From contig MU270021.1 of the NCBI GenBank assembly GCA_021432635.1, positions 938,594 to 1,002,593 of the forward strand: a stretch of 64,000 nucleotides of DNA, written 5' to 3'. This document shows, one piece after another, positions 45,632 to 57,126 of this stretch. This stretch comes from Thozetella sp. PMI_491 (taxonomy: Eukaryota > Ascomycota > Sordariomycetes > Chaetosphaeriales > Chaetosphaeriaceae). The notes beneath the pieces were generated by a model. The model saw only the letters and a list, made by a program, of their open reading frames with translations. It was not told the DNA's origin and did no database searches. The stretch's first letter is position 1; the number at the start of each line of letters is the position of its first letter. Made by a program: the position numbers and the translations under genes.

Positions 45632-48600
45632 ATGCTGCGCGGCTCCATGCGAGCGCTGCGAGGAGTCACGTCCTCAAGATGCCTCTCGACAGCCTCGACC
45701 GCCCGCGCGAGCTGGCGCCTGCCCTCGGCCGCCCGCCGCCCCATGGCCCTCGCGAACCAGCGCCGATACGAGAGCTCGACCAATTCCACCCAACAGCCGC
45801 CGGACCCCAATGACAACTTCCTGTCAGGCAACGCCGCGAACTACATCGACGAGATGTACCTGCAGTGGAAGGAAGACCCCAAGAGCGTGCACGTCTCGTG
45901 GCAGGTCTACTTCAAGAACATGGAGAGCGGCGAGATGCCCATCTCGCAGGCCTTCACCCCCCCGCCGTCCCTGGTGCCCAGCTCTGTGGTCCCCGGGCTG
46001 GCTGCCGGCGCGGGAGTCGGCATCGGCGAGGGCTCTGACGTCGACAACCATCTCAAAGTTCAGTTGCTCGTGCGCGCGTACCAGGCCCGTGGCCACCACA
46101 AGGCCCAGATCGACCCGCTTGGCATCCGAAACGAGTCCAAGGGCTTCGGTAACATCAAGCCCAAGGAACTGTCGCTCGACTACTATGGCTTCAGCGAGAA
46201 GGACATGGACACGGAATACACATTGGGCCCCGGCATCCTGCCGCGTTTCAAGAAGGAGGGCCGCGACAAGATGACGCTGCGCGAGATCATCTCGGCCTGC
46301 GAGCGTATCTACTGCGGCTCCTTTGGCGTCGAGTTCATCCACATCCCCGATCGCGAGAAGTGCGATTGGCTTCGCGAGCGCATCGAGCTGCCCCAGCCCT
46401 TCAAGTACTCGATTGACGAGAAGCGTCGCATCCTCGACCGCCTGATCTGGAGCTCCAGCTTCGAGTCTTTCTTGGCCACCAAGTACCCCAACGACAAGCG
46501 ATTCGGTCTGGAGGGTTGCGAGACCCTCGTGCCCGGCATGAAGGCCCTCATCGATCGTAGCGTCGACTACGGCGTCAAGGACATCGTCATTGGTATGCCG
46601 CATCGTGGCCGTCTTAATGTTCTGTCCAACGTCGTCCGCAAGCCCAACGAGTCCATCTTCAGCGAGTTTGGCGGCAGCGCCGCCGCCGAGGATGAGGGAT
46701 CCGGTGATGTCAAGTACCACTTGGGTATGAACTTCGAGCGCCCCACTCCCTCGGGCAAGCGCGTGCAGCTCTCGCTGGTCGCCAACCCTTCGCACTTGGA
46801 GGCCGAGGATCCTGTCGTGCTCGGCAAGGTCCGTGCCATCCAGCACTACAACAACGACGAGCAGACGCACCGTAGCGCCATGGCCGTGCTCCTCCACGGT
46901 GACGCCGCCTTCGCCGCCCAGGGCGTCGTCTACGAGTGCCTCGGTTTCCACTCGCTTCCAGCCTTCTCGACCGGCGGCACCATTCATCTCGTCGTGAACA
47001 ACCAGATCGGCTTCACCACCGATCCCCGTTTTGCCCGCTCGACCGCCTACTGTACCGATATCGCCAAGGCCATTGACGCGCCCGTCTTCCACGTGAATGC
47101 TGACGACGTCGAGGCCGTCAACTTTGTCTGCCAGCTTGCCGCTGACTGGCGTGCTGAATTCAAGCAGGACGTCATTATCGACATGGTCTGCTACCGCAAG
47201 CACGGCCACAACGAGACCGACCAGCCTTCCTTCACTCAGCCGCTCATGTACAAGCGCATTCAGGCCCACGACCCCCAGATCGACATCTACGTCAACCAGC
47301 TTCTCAAGGAGGGCACCTTTACCAAGGAGGACATCGAGGAGCACAAGCAGTGGGTGTGGGGTATGCTCGAGGAGAGCTTCTCCAAGTCCAAGGAATACCA
47401 GCCCACCTCCAAGGAGTGGACCACGTCCGCCTGGAACGGCTTCAAGTCGCCCAAGGAGCTCGCCACTGAGGTCTTGCCCCATCTCCCTACCGCCGTCGAC
47501 CAGAAGACCCTCGAGCACATTGGCGAGGTGATCGGCTCCACCCCCGAGGATTTCCACGTGCACCGCAACCTCAAGCGTATCCTGTCCAACCGCAGCAAGT
47601 CCGTCCTTGAGGGCAAGAACATCGACTGGTCCACCGCCGAGGCCCTTGCTTTCGGTTCCCTCGTGACCGAGGGCCACCACGTACGTGTCTCCGGCCAGGA
47701 TGTCGAGCGCGGGACCTTCTCCCAGCGCCACGCAGTGTTCCACGACCAGGAGAACGAGGACACCTACACCCCCCTGCAGCATATCAGCAAGGACCAGGGC
47801 AAGTTCGTCATCTCCAACTCGTCTCTCAGCGAGTTCGGTGCCCTCGGCTTCGAGTACGGCTACTCACTCACCGACCCCAACGGCCTCGTCATGTGGGAGG
47901 CCCAGTTCGGTGACTTCGCCAACAACGCGCAGTGCATCATCGACCAGTTCATCGCCTCGGGTGAGGTCAAGTGGGTGCAGCGTAGCGGTCTCATCATGTC
48001 GCTTCCCCACGGTTACGACGGACAGGGCCCGGAGCACTCGTCGGGCCGTCTGGAGCGCTACCTGCAGCTCTGCAATGAGGACCCGCGCATCTTCCCCTCG
48101 GAGGAGAAGCTCCAGCGCCAGCACCAGGACTCCAACATGCAAATCGCTTACATGACCACGCCGGCCAACCTGTTCCACATCCTGCGTCGCCAGCTCAAGA
48201 GACAATTCCGCAAGCGTAAGTTCTTCCTCCCAAGCCCTTCCCACCCTCAATTGCCTTCCACATCGTCCAAGTGAACAATTGCTAACTCGGCCGCAGCCCT
48301 CATCATCTTCTTCTCCAAATCCCTCCTCCGTCACCCGCTGGCGCGGTCGAACATTGAGGACTTCACTGGCGAGGCTCACTTCAGCTGGATCATCCCTGAT
48401 CCTGCCCACGAGGAGGGCGCCATCAAGTCGCATGACCAGATCGACCGCGTCATCCTCTGTAGCGGTCAGGTCTACGGTGCCCTACACAAGTACCGCGCTG
48501 ACAACAACATCGACAACGTGGCCATCACGCGTATCGAGCAGCTGCACCCCTTCCCTTGGGAGCAGCTGCGCGAGAACCTGGACCAGTACGCCAACGCCAA

Positions 48601-48838
48601 GACCATCGTTTGGGCCCAGGAGGAGCCGCTCAACGCGGGCGCCTGGTCCTTCACCCAGCCCCGTATCGAGACGCTGCTCAACCAGACACAGCACCATGAC
48701 CGCAAGCACGTCATGTACGCCGGCCGCAGCCCCAGCGCCAGTGTGGCTACCGGCATGAAGAGCATGCACTTGAAGGAGGAGCAGGAATTGCTCGAGATGG
48801 CTTTCACCGTGAAGCAGGACAAGCTGAAGGGAGAGTAG
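45632..48838 (+). CDS. KGD1: 2-oxoglutarate dehydrogenase E1 component
   Basis: E1 of the mitochondrial 2-oxoglutarate dehydrogenase complex (TCA cycle): thiamine-diphosphate-dependent decarboxylation of 2-oxoglutarate and succinyl transfer to lipoyl-E2. Two exons, 45632-48215 and 48297-48838, giving 1041 residues; the junction is [18 protein letters not shown]. The N-terminus ([20 protein letters not shown]) is a presequence. Family blocks visible: [20 protein letters not shown] (peripheral E2-binding segment), [13 protein letters not shown] (active site), [28 protein letters not shown] (ThDP pyrophosphate site), [18 protein letters not shown] and [19 protein letters not shown]. The complete, normal-length gene has one 81-nt intron with GCTAAC branch site. 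The long antisense frame opposite it is a codon-bias shadow. Confidence 0.97.
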
Positions 48839-49523
48839 AGAGGCGACCAGAGTCGTCCCATACAGGACGGGCAAACGTCCTTGGCATGGAGGAAGCATGG
48901 GTGGCAGCAGTGCGTTGTACGAAGAAGTTTAAGTTAGCGGCACCTGTTTTCCGTCCCGTCGCCGCCCTATGAGACATAGGGGGGCCCCGCGAGCGGGGGA
49001 GCAGCTTTCACCGAGAAACAGGCAGAGGCACAGTGTAGGAAGTACGTCGCTTGTTGCATCAAGAAGGAACAGGAAGCCGGGGGTTGACGGACTGGGATCC
49101 CTCGGCTAATAGACAACGGGCATGCGGGGATGGGTCCTTGATACCATCTCTGCCTGTCTTTGAAACGGAAAATAGTATAGGCGTGGCAAGTAACCCTGTG
49201 AATTGAAGCTGGTTTGTTTTCTTCAGAGATCACCGGTCGGGAGCCTATTTGAGAAATGGGCGACGAGATTGGGCTTCGGATTGATGCGCCAGCCTCTTGG
49301 CAATCCGAACCAGGGCTTAAGGATCGCGATTGTGCCGCAGGGCAAGCACGAAAGTATGATATCCTGAAATATATGAACATGTAATCATCAAGCTGCTTGC
49401 AGCGAGGGCAAGATCCAACAAGCTAGGATCAGTCATGTCCGTTTTATTGCGCCTAGTAGTTCGACTCGGCGCCCCTTGATCTCGCTTTATAGCACTCTTC
49501 GCTTCCCCAGGAGATATAGTCCT
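48839..49523. other. Convergent 3' region, KGD1 / secreted protein
   Basis: About 685 bp; no supported gene. Confidence 0.55.
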
Positions 49524-50358
49524 TCACGGGTGGTCCAAGTCAGTTATGACGGGGCTGTAGTCCCCGTGACAGTAGGCGGCGAACGCGCCGCCCGAGCTAG
49601 TGCCGTTCCGCATGCTGTCGAAGAGGGTCTCTGCAAGGGGCATCGGTCAAGTTAGAGAAGTCCAGTCCGTGAAGAAGACTGTCCCGGAGGGCGCAGTTTT
49701 GACTTACGGTTCCAATACTGCTGGAAGACGCCTGGGTGGCCGGGGACCTCGATCAGCTGGAAGCCAGTGCCGGTGACACGACCTGGGTTTGCGATCGGGG
49801 TGGCGTCGACGGCGTCAGAAGTGGGCGAGTACAGCACGATGCCGTACGGAAAGAAGAAATAATTAGATCTCTGGCTCGCCGTCAGGACGCTGGGGTCGGC
49901 AAAGCCTACGGGCTTGACGGCGCCGGGCGCGATGTCGACGTAGAGCACGTCCCGGTAGCGGTTGTAGGTACTGGATCCGGTGTGTTCGGCGAGCAAGACG
50001 GCCGACTTGGCGACCTCGGCGGCGTCGATGGACACTGCCGTTCGCGTTAGCGGCCGCACATCCTGCGCATGTTTTCTCGGACCCATGAGGCGCACCGTAG
50101 AGCGGGAAGCTCTTCTTGCCGGGGAAGTCTCCTAGGTCTCCCAGACAAGATCCGGCTGCGTTCTTGCGGCAGTAGAGATAGCCTACATGCAGCGCATTAG
50201 CCCCGGCTAATCGGCCGTGTCGATCTGCTCCACGCGGCCGGTCCCATACCGTCAACATAGGTCAAGGAGGTGCAGATGCCGATCGAGTCGGCAGCGGCCG
50301 CAAGTCTAGCAGCGCCAAGGAGGAGGCTCCCGGCCGTGTAAGTCAAGGCGGATTTCAT
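49524..50358 (-). CDS. Small secreted protein of unknown function
   Basis: Four exons (50358-50250, 50182-50096, 50034-49708, 49630-49524), 209 residues, rebuilt from GT-AG signals with GCTAAC branch sites in the first two introns; all junctions keep frame (YVDG|YLYCRKN, FPLY|VSIDAAE, YWN|QTLFDSMRN). The N-terminus is a signal peptide (MKSALTYTAGSLLLGAARLAAA) likely cut after AAA. The mature part has four cysteines, in GIC, YLYC, GSC and AYC, enough for two disulfides, and NGT/NQT sequons near the end. I do not recognise the family; an extracellular hypothetical or effector-like protein is all that can be said. Without transcript data the exon structure is a prediction. Confidence 0.7.
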
Positions 50359-53300
50359 GATTGCGGCGAAGAGCGGACGCGGGGAGTATCAGTGGAATGG
50401 AAGAAGAATAGGACAGCTGGACAATTGGACAATTGGACATTAGATGCAGGGCGTGCGGGTAAAAGGGACGTTCTGTGCGCCGGCTATGGCTTCTCTTATA
50501 CTCGGTGCTGGCAGCGTGCCAACGGCCGCCACACGAGCGCTAGCAACCGTCCCATGGAGCGCCCACAATACAACGCCCAACAGCAACCTGGGGGTTGCGA
50601 CGGAGAAAGAAGCGCGACATGCTTAGTGCGCTGCTGCAATCGGCGGACCGTGGGTGGCACCACCCCAGGCCCGACGATCTTGTATATGTGTGTGTCTGTG
50701 TTCTGTTCGGGAGGCCACTCCATGATCGTAGCCTCCGCTGCGGCTGCACAAGCGAATGGTGGTAGCCGGCGGGTGCATCTGGTAAGGACCCCCCGGTCCT
50801 TTGCCTTTCTTCCACCACAGCCATCGCCGTACCCCGGCTCGCCTATGCTCGAAATGTTCATCGGGTTGCAGTAGCGATGCGGTGCGTCCCATGCATCCTG
50901 GCGGAGATCCTTACTGCCTTTGTTGGGCGACTGAGAGAGTAGAGGCAAGGAGAGCCATGGGCGTGCTGCGCTCGCCGAGCTCAATAAGCCACTACAGCAA
51001 GGGAGGCCCTAGCAGGCATGCAGCCTTCCCTCGTGGAAAACGCCCAGAATGGGCGGTGTAGGCAACCTGATTCGCCGCCGAGGTGTCGTGGCTTAGAGTT
51101 GACAGAGAGCCTTCAGGTAGCTTCCCTAGCTTTTTACGCCGAGCTTGTTACGATGTACATAGCAGCTAGCGGGTGGACCTTGGAAGCTTAATGGGCGGAA
51201 AGGCCAAGAGGAAGGATAAGCTATGCTATTCGTGCGAAAGGGTGTCCGCTCCTCCACACCGGAGTAATCTATGCATTCGCACGAGGTCATTTGTAATGGG
51301 GACAAATACGCGAGAAGGCGGGGCTCGAAGGGTACGAAGGGTGACCTTGGGCCATACCGCGGGACGAAGCAGCGACTTTGCCTTTAGCAATCTACCAATC
51401 TACCGAGCCCTTCCCGCAACCCCGCCGGGTCAGACACAGAAAACCCGGTAGGGATCTGCGCCGGAGGGGGAAGAGGATCGCCACAGTCCTGAGAGCATGT
51501 GTAGCGATCCCGACCGATTCCAGGCCGCAAAGTCTATTTTACGATACCTTCTGTGGGTTTAGCGCCTTGTTAGGGAGATTATATCACGTCACCGCGGTTG
51601 GGCTATGGAAAGATGTCAAGGTAGCATCCGGGCATGGCATCCTAATGCCAAGACGGGCAATCGAGCAGGAGCTTTCACTCTCCGTCTACGTACCTGGCAT
51701 GGCTGCAACCCCTGTGCGCCTTTTCCTTCCTTCCGTCAGACCAACGCAGAGAGCCTGCCAGCGATGCTATCACGCCCTCCGCTGCTCTGCAATCTCGTAT
51801 GAGATGCAGCCGGCACTCTAAGCTTATATATCAACGTCGTATCACCCTACCATGCATTTAGACAATGGAACCCGATCTCCGCAGCTCGCCGTTCCATCGC
51901 CGTGCTCTTGCGGCACATTCCAGTCCCATGGGTCGAGGCACAATGTTTGGGGAAATGATGACCTATTGCCCCTCCCAAGCTCGAGAGCCTTCCACGAAGC
52001 GGCTCTTGCGTCGCGGCATGTCAAGCACAGTTGGCTTGTATGAGATGAGTCGACTATCCTCCACCCACTCGGAGCCAGAACAAACGGCCCGTACTGCTAC
52101 GTGCTGGTTGCAGAGCCACCATCTAAGACAGCCAAGAGCCGCATGCCGAGCATACCTGCATCCATGATCCTGCTACCAAGAGGTGACAAAGCATAGTAAG
52201 TCGAGAGGGAGCTGGGCGCTGGTGTAGCAAGGAAACCCCCTGTTCCGAGGTGGGTTCCTATTAGTGCCGGATCGGCAGAGGACCCGCGTGGTTGCACACC
52301 GCCGGTGAGCCAAGCCATAGTGCTGGGCCTCAGTCTCGGCCTCCGTCCGGACCGGATGGCGGGCGGCAAACAGCCACCAGTGCACTGCCCGGGCATCTAC
52401 GTACCCTCTGCTTAGGTCATTGCCGCCATTGGCAGACAGACAGAAAGACTCCGAGCATCTGGGTTCTCTACCTTGATGACCCGCAGTGGATGCAGCAGGG
52501 CTTAGATCCCTGTACAGTGGAAACAGCCCGGAGCAGCTATGCACAACGGGAGTGTTGGCCCGTCAGTAGGTGCTTTTGTATAGTCTGCATAGTCTTTTGA
52601 CATATTGTGGAGGTATAACATGCAATAGTCTCGGTCTTGTGTGCAGGCAGATCATGCCATGTCCTCCTGGCATCTCAGCCGTCGTCCTCATCAGGGCATC
52701 GATGTTTTTTGCTTGCCGCCTTTCCCGCCCACTTCCTTCTCTTCTCCTTTCCATGGCTATGAACATATTTTAGCAGAGTTGACTGCGGTTGCTAGGTTGC
52801 GGATGAGCATTTCTTGGCACGGTCTTCCCAGGGGCGGCGGACCAAATAATCGTATATCCTGTCTCCAGGCATGGACACTTGCGCCCGTTGTTCTATATAT
52901 ACCGTATTTTCTTTGTTTACTTACTTTAAATCATGATGGACGGCCTTGGTTCCTAGGGTGGTAATTAGGGAATGTCGTCAGGTGAACTGTGACGGGCGTA
53001 CCACTTGCGTCTCGTGTTGTTAGCTAGATGTAGTCAAACCCAGCGATATGCTGTATGTTGTCATAAAGTCTGCGGGGGACAGTACGGGCTGCAAATTGTA
53101 TCAGTGCAATGCTATTGAAACCTAATAACTTTGAGGATCTCAGGAATGCCAAGTCTTTCGAAGCGGAAAGCATCTCTAAACACTCACTACCACACATCAC
53201 CTCAACTGAGGTTTGCGTGCTGCCTAGCGAACTCTCCCACTCGTCGTGCTTTTGCTTCCTTGTACATTTACTTCTTTGAGAAGAAAGCCTGAGGTTTTCT

Positions 53301-53729
53301 GTTCTTAAATGAAAGAATTACTTTGACCTTCAGCCTACCCTCTTCGTCAACCTCCATCTCGCAACACCAAATCCTTCGAGGTGAGTGCTATTCATTTGAC
53401 ATCGCCGGACTCGACTCACATCTCCGACGATACAAAGCACCCCACCCGTAATAAACAAAGGTTTATTGATGCTAACCGTTTTCACGTCTTCCCAAGGCTG
53501 AGATCTCAAGGTCTGTGCTCTAAACCTAACATTTGACAAACTTGGAGTCTCGGCTTGGACTTAGCTGACGGATTTGTTTACCTGACAGAATCCATTTTCA
53601 CTTTTGAGCTAGTCACCCGTACTCTCAACTGCCTACGAGTAATTTGGCACGAAGCCATTTCTATCTCAGCCCGACAGCTAGCTTTCCACCCGTCTCGACA
53701 CCCACAAGGCATCTCATCAAGCTGTCACA
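50359..53729. other. 3.4-kb gene-free region
   Basis: No coding sequence, repeat or RNA gene recognised. Open frames are short, overlap on both strands and lack homology. The last 400 bp are CT-rich and likely 5' UTR of the gene at 53730, with a possible UTR intron donor GTGAGT at 53381. Confidence 0.55.
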
Positions 53730-54337
53730 ATGCCGCCAAAGAAGTCCAGCACTGAGGGCGAGTCGCTTAACGAAGCCGGCTCTGCCAAGTTCTCAACTGC
53801 TGAGGTCAACATCCTGACTACTGTCTTGGCTAATATGACCAACACCCCCGAGGTCAGTCCCCTACCACTCATGCGTGCTTAAAACGCACAACTGATCAGT
53901 CCATCTAGATCAACTGGGACAAAGCAGCTGAGGATTTGGGTTCCGCCTCCGCTGCATCTGTCCGCGAGCGCTTCCGCCAGATCAAGAAGAAGTTTGGATG
54001 GGACAGCAACACCTTCAAAGTTACGTCTGCCAAGAAGACCAAGGACGCCGCCACGAGCACCGAAACTCCCACCAAGGTCAAGAAGGCTACTGGTCGCGTC
54101 GGCGCGAAGAAAGGGAAGGCTGTCCCCAAGTCAGCACCGATCGTTGCTACTACCCCCTCCCCGGCTGTCTCACCCGCCTCGGGCGTCTCTCCGGACCAGT
54201 TCTCTTCTCCCACGCCTGCCCCTCAGCCGATGCCCGATACTGTGGATCCTTCCATGCTGGTTGGGGATGGATTGAGCCACTACATGGGCGGAGACCTCGG
54301 CTGGGTCTCTAACAACGGAAGTGACGTTGAGGAGTGA
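53730..54337 (+). CDS. Small Myb/SANT-like DNA-binding protein
   Basis: Two exons, 53730-53852 and 53909-54337, 183 residues; the junction is NTPE|INWDKAAEDLG. Residues about 20-70 form a Myb/SANT-like three-helix domain (KFSTAEVNILTTVLANM ... INWDKAAEDLG ... VRERFRQIKKKFGW). The next 60 residues are Lys/Thr-rich (nuclear and DNA-binding character), then a Pro/Ser-rich segment and an acidic end (GSDVEE). Such short Myb-like proteins are numerous in sordariomycetes and mostly uncharacterised. It shares the plan of an N-terminal Myb-like domain plus low-complexity tail with the minus-strand family at 57-63 kb but splits its domain with an intron at a different place. Confidence 0.82.
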
Positions 54338-55218
54338 AGTCGAGTCTCCTCCTCAACCTATCTACGATTCAGCGCGCACGGTCTGAGAGCGAACATGGCC
54401 TACCACTGCAGTGGAAAATTGCACGGTGAAGGATGATAAGCAGGTAGCTGGCCCCATGGAACCTTTAGCTAAGGTGAGCTTATTCGCGATGGTTTCGCCT
54501 TTCGAGATGGAACGAAGGTTAGGTAGCATAACTACACTAGCAACCTTGGCAACACACAACTTGCTGTGAGAATTGACTTGAGCCATACCAATCTGTCCGT
54601 GATTTACGACTCGGCTTGAGAAATACGTAGCTTCAAATGACGCTCCGTCTTACCGACTCCTGTGCTGAGAAACAAGGAGCAACTTCAGAGGAGCGCCTTT
54701 GCCGAGCATCCCGACGCTCTTCAAGTTCGTGAGATGTACCATTCAGGACATTAAGAGGATTATAACCGTCGAGTCACCAAGAAAGCACCCATATATCTTC
54801 ATAGCTTGCCTGGTTCATCACATTGTGTTTTATTCTACTTTTGGGCCCATTAATTAAACAAAGCAGAGAAGGGTGATTGAGGTGCATGCTCTTCTGAGCT
54901 GGCCATGTTTCCAACGCTTCGTTCTCTTACTATATCGAGGAGCGGCTGTCAGGGTCGGTTGATAGCTGGTTTTTAGGCCTGAGGCTTACAAGCTGCGCCG
55001 TGATAGGCTTCAGCTGCACTCGGATATATGTTATCCCTGAGGGGTTACATTGGTCTCTCAGCCGCCGTCTCAGCCCCAATAGGTACTAGTTAGAGGACAA
55101 GAGCATCGTAAGCTCACGTTCTCCCCTCCTCTGTTCCCCAAGCCTCGCCAAGGCATATTTCATTCGTATCCAGCCACATTCTGCAGGCTCTGCCGGCGGT
55201 TCCTATTCAGGGAACAAA
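54338..55218. other. Spacer upstream of the STAND-N/phosphatase-like gene
   Basis: About 880 bp; no gene recognised. Confidence 0.5.
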
Positions 55219-56472
55219 ATGGTGGTCTCCTTAGACACGGTCTTGCAAGTCTATAATGTCGTTAAAAAGGCAATCGATATTTACAAAACCATCCAGAATG
55301 CCCCCAAACAGATGGAGAAGCTGACTAGCGAGCTATCTATCACTTGGGTCTACCTGGGAAGACTCAAGCGGCTTTTGAGCAAGGGGTCTGGACGCGCTCT
55401 CGGCCAACTCAGCCCCGAAGAAAAGGTCGTTCTGGAGTCGGTTATAGATGGAATCAAGTCCAACGCCGACAAAGGAATAGAGCTGATGACCAATTGGAAA
55501 AGCGACGCCATCCCTGGAGGCAATAACGAATTATCTTTCCGATGGAAGTGGCTTACAAATGGGTGGCTATTTGTCGTTGGCGATGCTGGGAAGACTATCG
55601 ACGATTTAATAGCCGAGATCAGGGGCCAGCAAGACCAGATCGGCAGGATTCTTGCTCTCATGACCCACGAGAAGGTCGAGGCTTTGCGCGCTGAGGTGGG
55701 CCGAGTCGATGCCAAGATGGACAAGATGAATGCCGACATGGCGGCTCTTTCTGTACCCCAAAGGAAGATTTCGCCGTCTCCATCACCGCCTCCGCCCCGT
55801 AAAGACTATGGGATCATTTTTGTCGACCCGGGTGCCGTAGGGCGCGGTCCTGTCAGCGAATACTTGACGAAGCTGATGAAGGAATGGACACAGCGCACCG
55901 GCGGCGACTGGCGCATCAAGAACATTAACTCGGCAGGCTTCTTCGTCAAACACCGTGCCGGATACCTGGACCTAATCGAAGAGCTGGAGTACAAGAAACC
56001 CTCTCACAAACTCGCCCTCAGGAATGGGGACTCTGCTCCAAACAAGGTGGTAGTAGATGCTGTCTTCGATAATAAAGCATTTGACTACCCCTTTAAGCAA
56101 AAGTATCACCAGGCTCTGATGAAGGCGGACTCCAAGGGAATACCAAAGAACATATTCAAGTCGAACGACTTCATCCTCGTTTTCACCGAGAGGGAGCGCG
56201 AAAATATGCTCCGGTTACGAAAGGCAGTCCTCGCAAGGGACGGCGCCGAAGCCGTGCCAAAGGGGAAAGGGAGGGTTGTGCACTTGGGAACGTATGTGAA
56301 GGTTTCCAGCGGAAACGTCCTACCATTTGAAGACGTCCCGAAGAACGACGATGGAAGCTTTAGCCGAGAGAAGTGGAACACCAAGGTTTCAGAGCTAAAG
56401 TTAGCCATCAAGAGGTTTCTAAAGAAGGAGATGAAATGGAAGCAGCCAGATGCAACAGCGAAGGTTACTTGA
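55219..56472 (+). CDS. STAND-type helical N-terminus fused to an LMW-phosphatase-like domain lacking the catalytic Cys
   Basis: Single exon, 417 residues. Residues 1-175 are helical and resemble the N-terminal (HeLo-like/Sesa-like) domains of fungal STAND proteins: SLDTVLQVYNVVKKAIDIYK, then SELSITWVYLGRLKRLL, and a coiled-coil segment (150-177). After a Ser/Pro linker (183-193), residues about 196-410 follow the low-molecular-weight tyrosine phosphatase/arsenate reductase layout: beta strand GIIFV, P-loop, RGPVSEYL (compare RSPIAE), a SAG segment, DFILVFTERERENMLRL (the place of DYIL.MD) and a C-terminal helix AIKRFLKK. The P-loop reads V-D203-P-G-A-V-G-R209-G, so the catalytic Cys is Asp while the Arg is kept. 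Probably no phosphatase activity; a binding or sensing role is an inference. Confidence 0.72.
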   Translation: MVVSLDTVLQVYNVVKKAIDIYKTIQNAPKQMEKLTSELSITWVYLGRLKRLLSKGSGRALGQLSPEEKVVLESVIDGIKSNADKGIELMTNWKSDAIPGGNNELSFRWKWLTNGWLFVVGDAGKTIDDLIAEIRGQQDQIGRILALMTHEKVEALRAEVGRVDAKMDKMNADMAALSVPQRKISPSPSPPPPRKDYGIIFVDPGAVGRGPVSEYLTKLMKEWTQRTGGDWRIKNINSAGFFVKHRAGYLDLIEELEYKKPSHKLALRNGDSAPNKVVVDAVFDNKAFDYPFKQKYHQALMKADSKGIPKNIFKSNDFILVFTERERENMLRLRKAVLARDGAEAVPKGKGRVVHLGTYVKVSSGNVLPFEDVPKNDDGSFSREKWNTKVSELKLAIKRFLKKEMKWKQPDATAKVT

Positions 56473-57126
56473 AAGTGTTGCTAAACATGTACTTTGTGCT
56501 TAGTGTACAGTGCTCAAAACACTGTCTTCGATGGTTGACAGCATTGCGTCCCGTGACGATGTACTAGGGAAGCAGGCGCAAGGATATGAATGCCAAAAGT
56601 CACTGGGATGATCCCAATCCGAGACCTCTTGGTCGTGCGTTTGACTGCTTTCTTTCCGAGACGTCCAAGCCGCAAGCTCAAGCCGATCCCCACCTTGCTA
56701 CTTGAGATATTGCTTGGATGCCGATCTACCCTTACAGGATCAGAACCGAATGAGTCTAGGAGCAAGCATGTATAAAATATAATCCGCGGAACATAGGTGC
56801 ACGTTGCGGATGTGGGCGGAGGTTGATGTTTGGCACATCCCGCATGGCAACATCAGGCGATCACTTCAGAACATAATTAAAAAGCAGGGCCGACGAAAAT
56901 CAATTGATCTAATCTGCGCTAGTATTCTCCTGGCATCTCATCCATGATGTCGAGTGCTGTCAGTCCACCACGCTAGATCACCAAAAACTCCTCTGGGTAT
57001 CTTCCTGGTTCTTCCATCTCTAAGCCACGGGAGCTTCGTCGTCGGCCAAATGACATAGGAAAAAAGAGCAAATCGGGAGATCGACCAGTTGAGAGGTCGA
57101 AGGGAGGTGTTCGCGGCCGGTCTGGT
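56473..57126. other. Convergent 3' spacer
   Basis: About 650 bp between the phosphatase-like gene and the Myb-like locus; no gene supported. Confidence 0.5.

Noticed and set aside
45824-47782. 652-codon open frame on the minus strand
   Set aside because: Exactly antisense to KGD1; composition follows from its strong codon bias, and the plus strand has clear homology.
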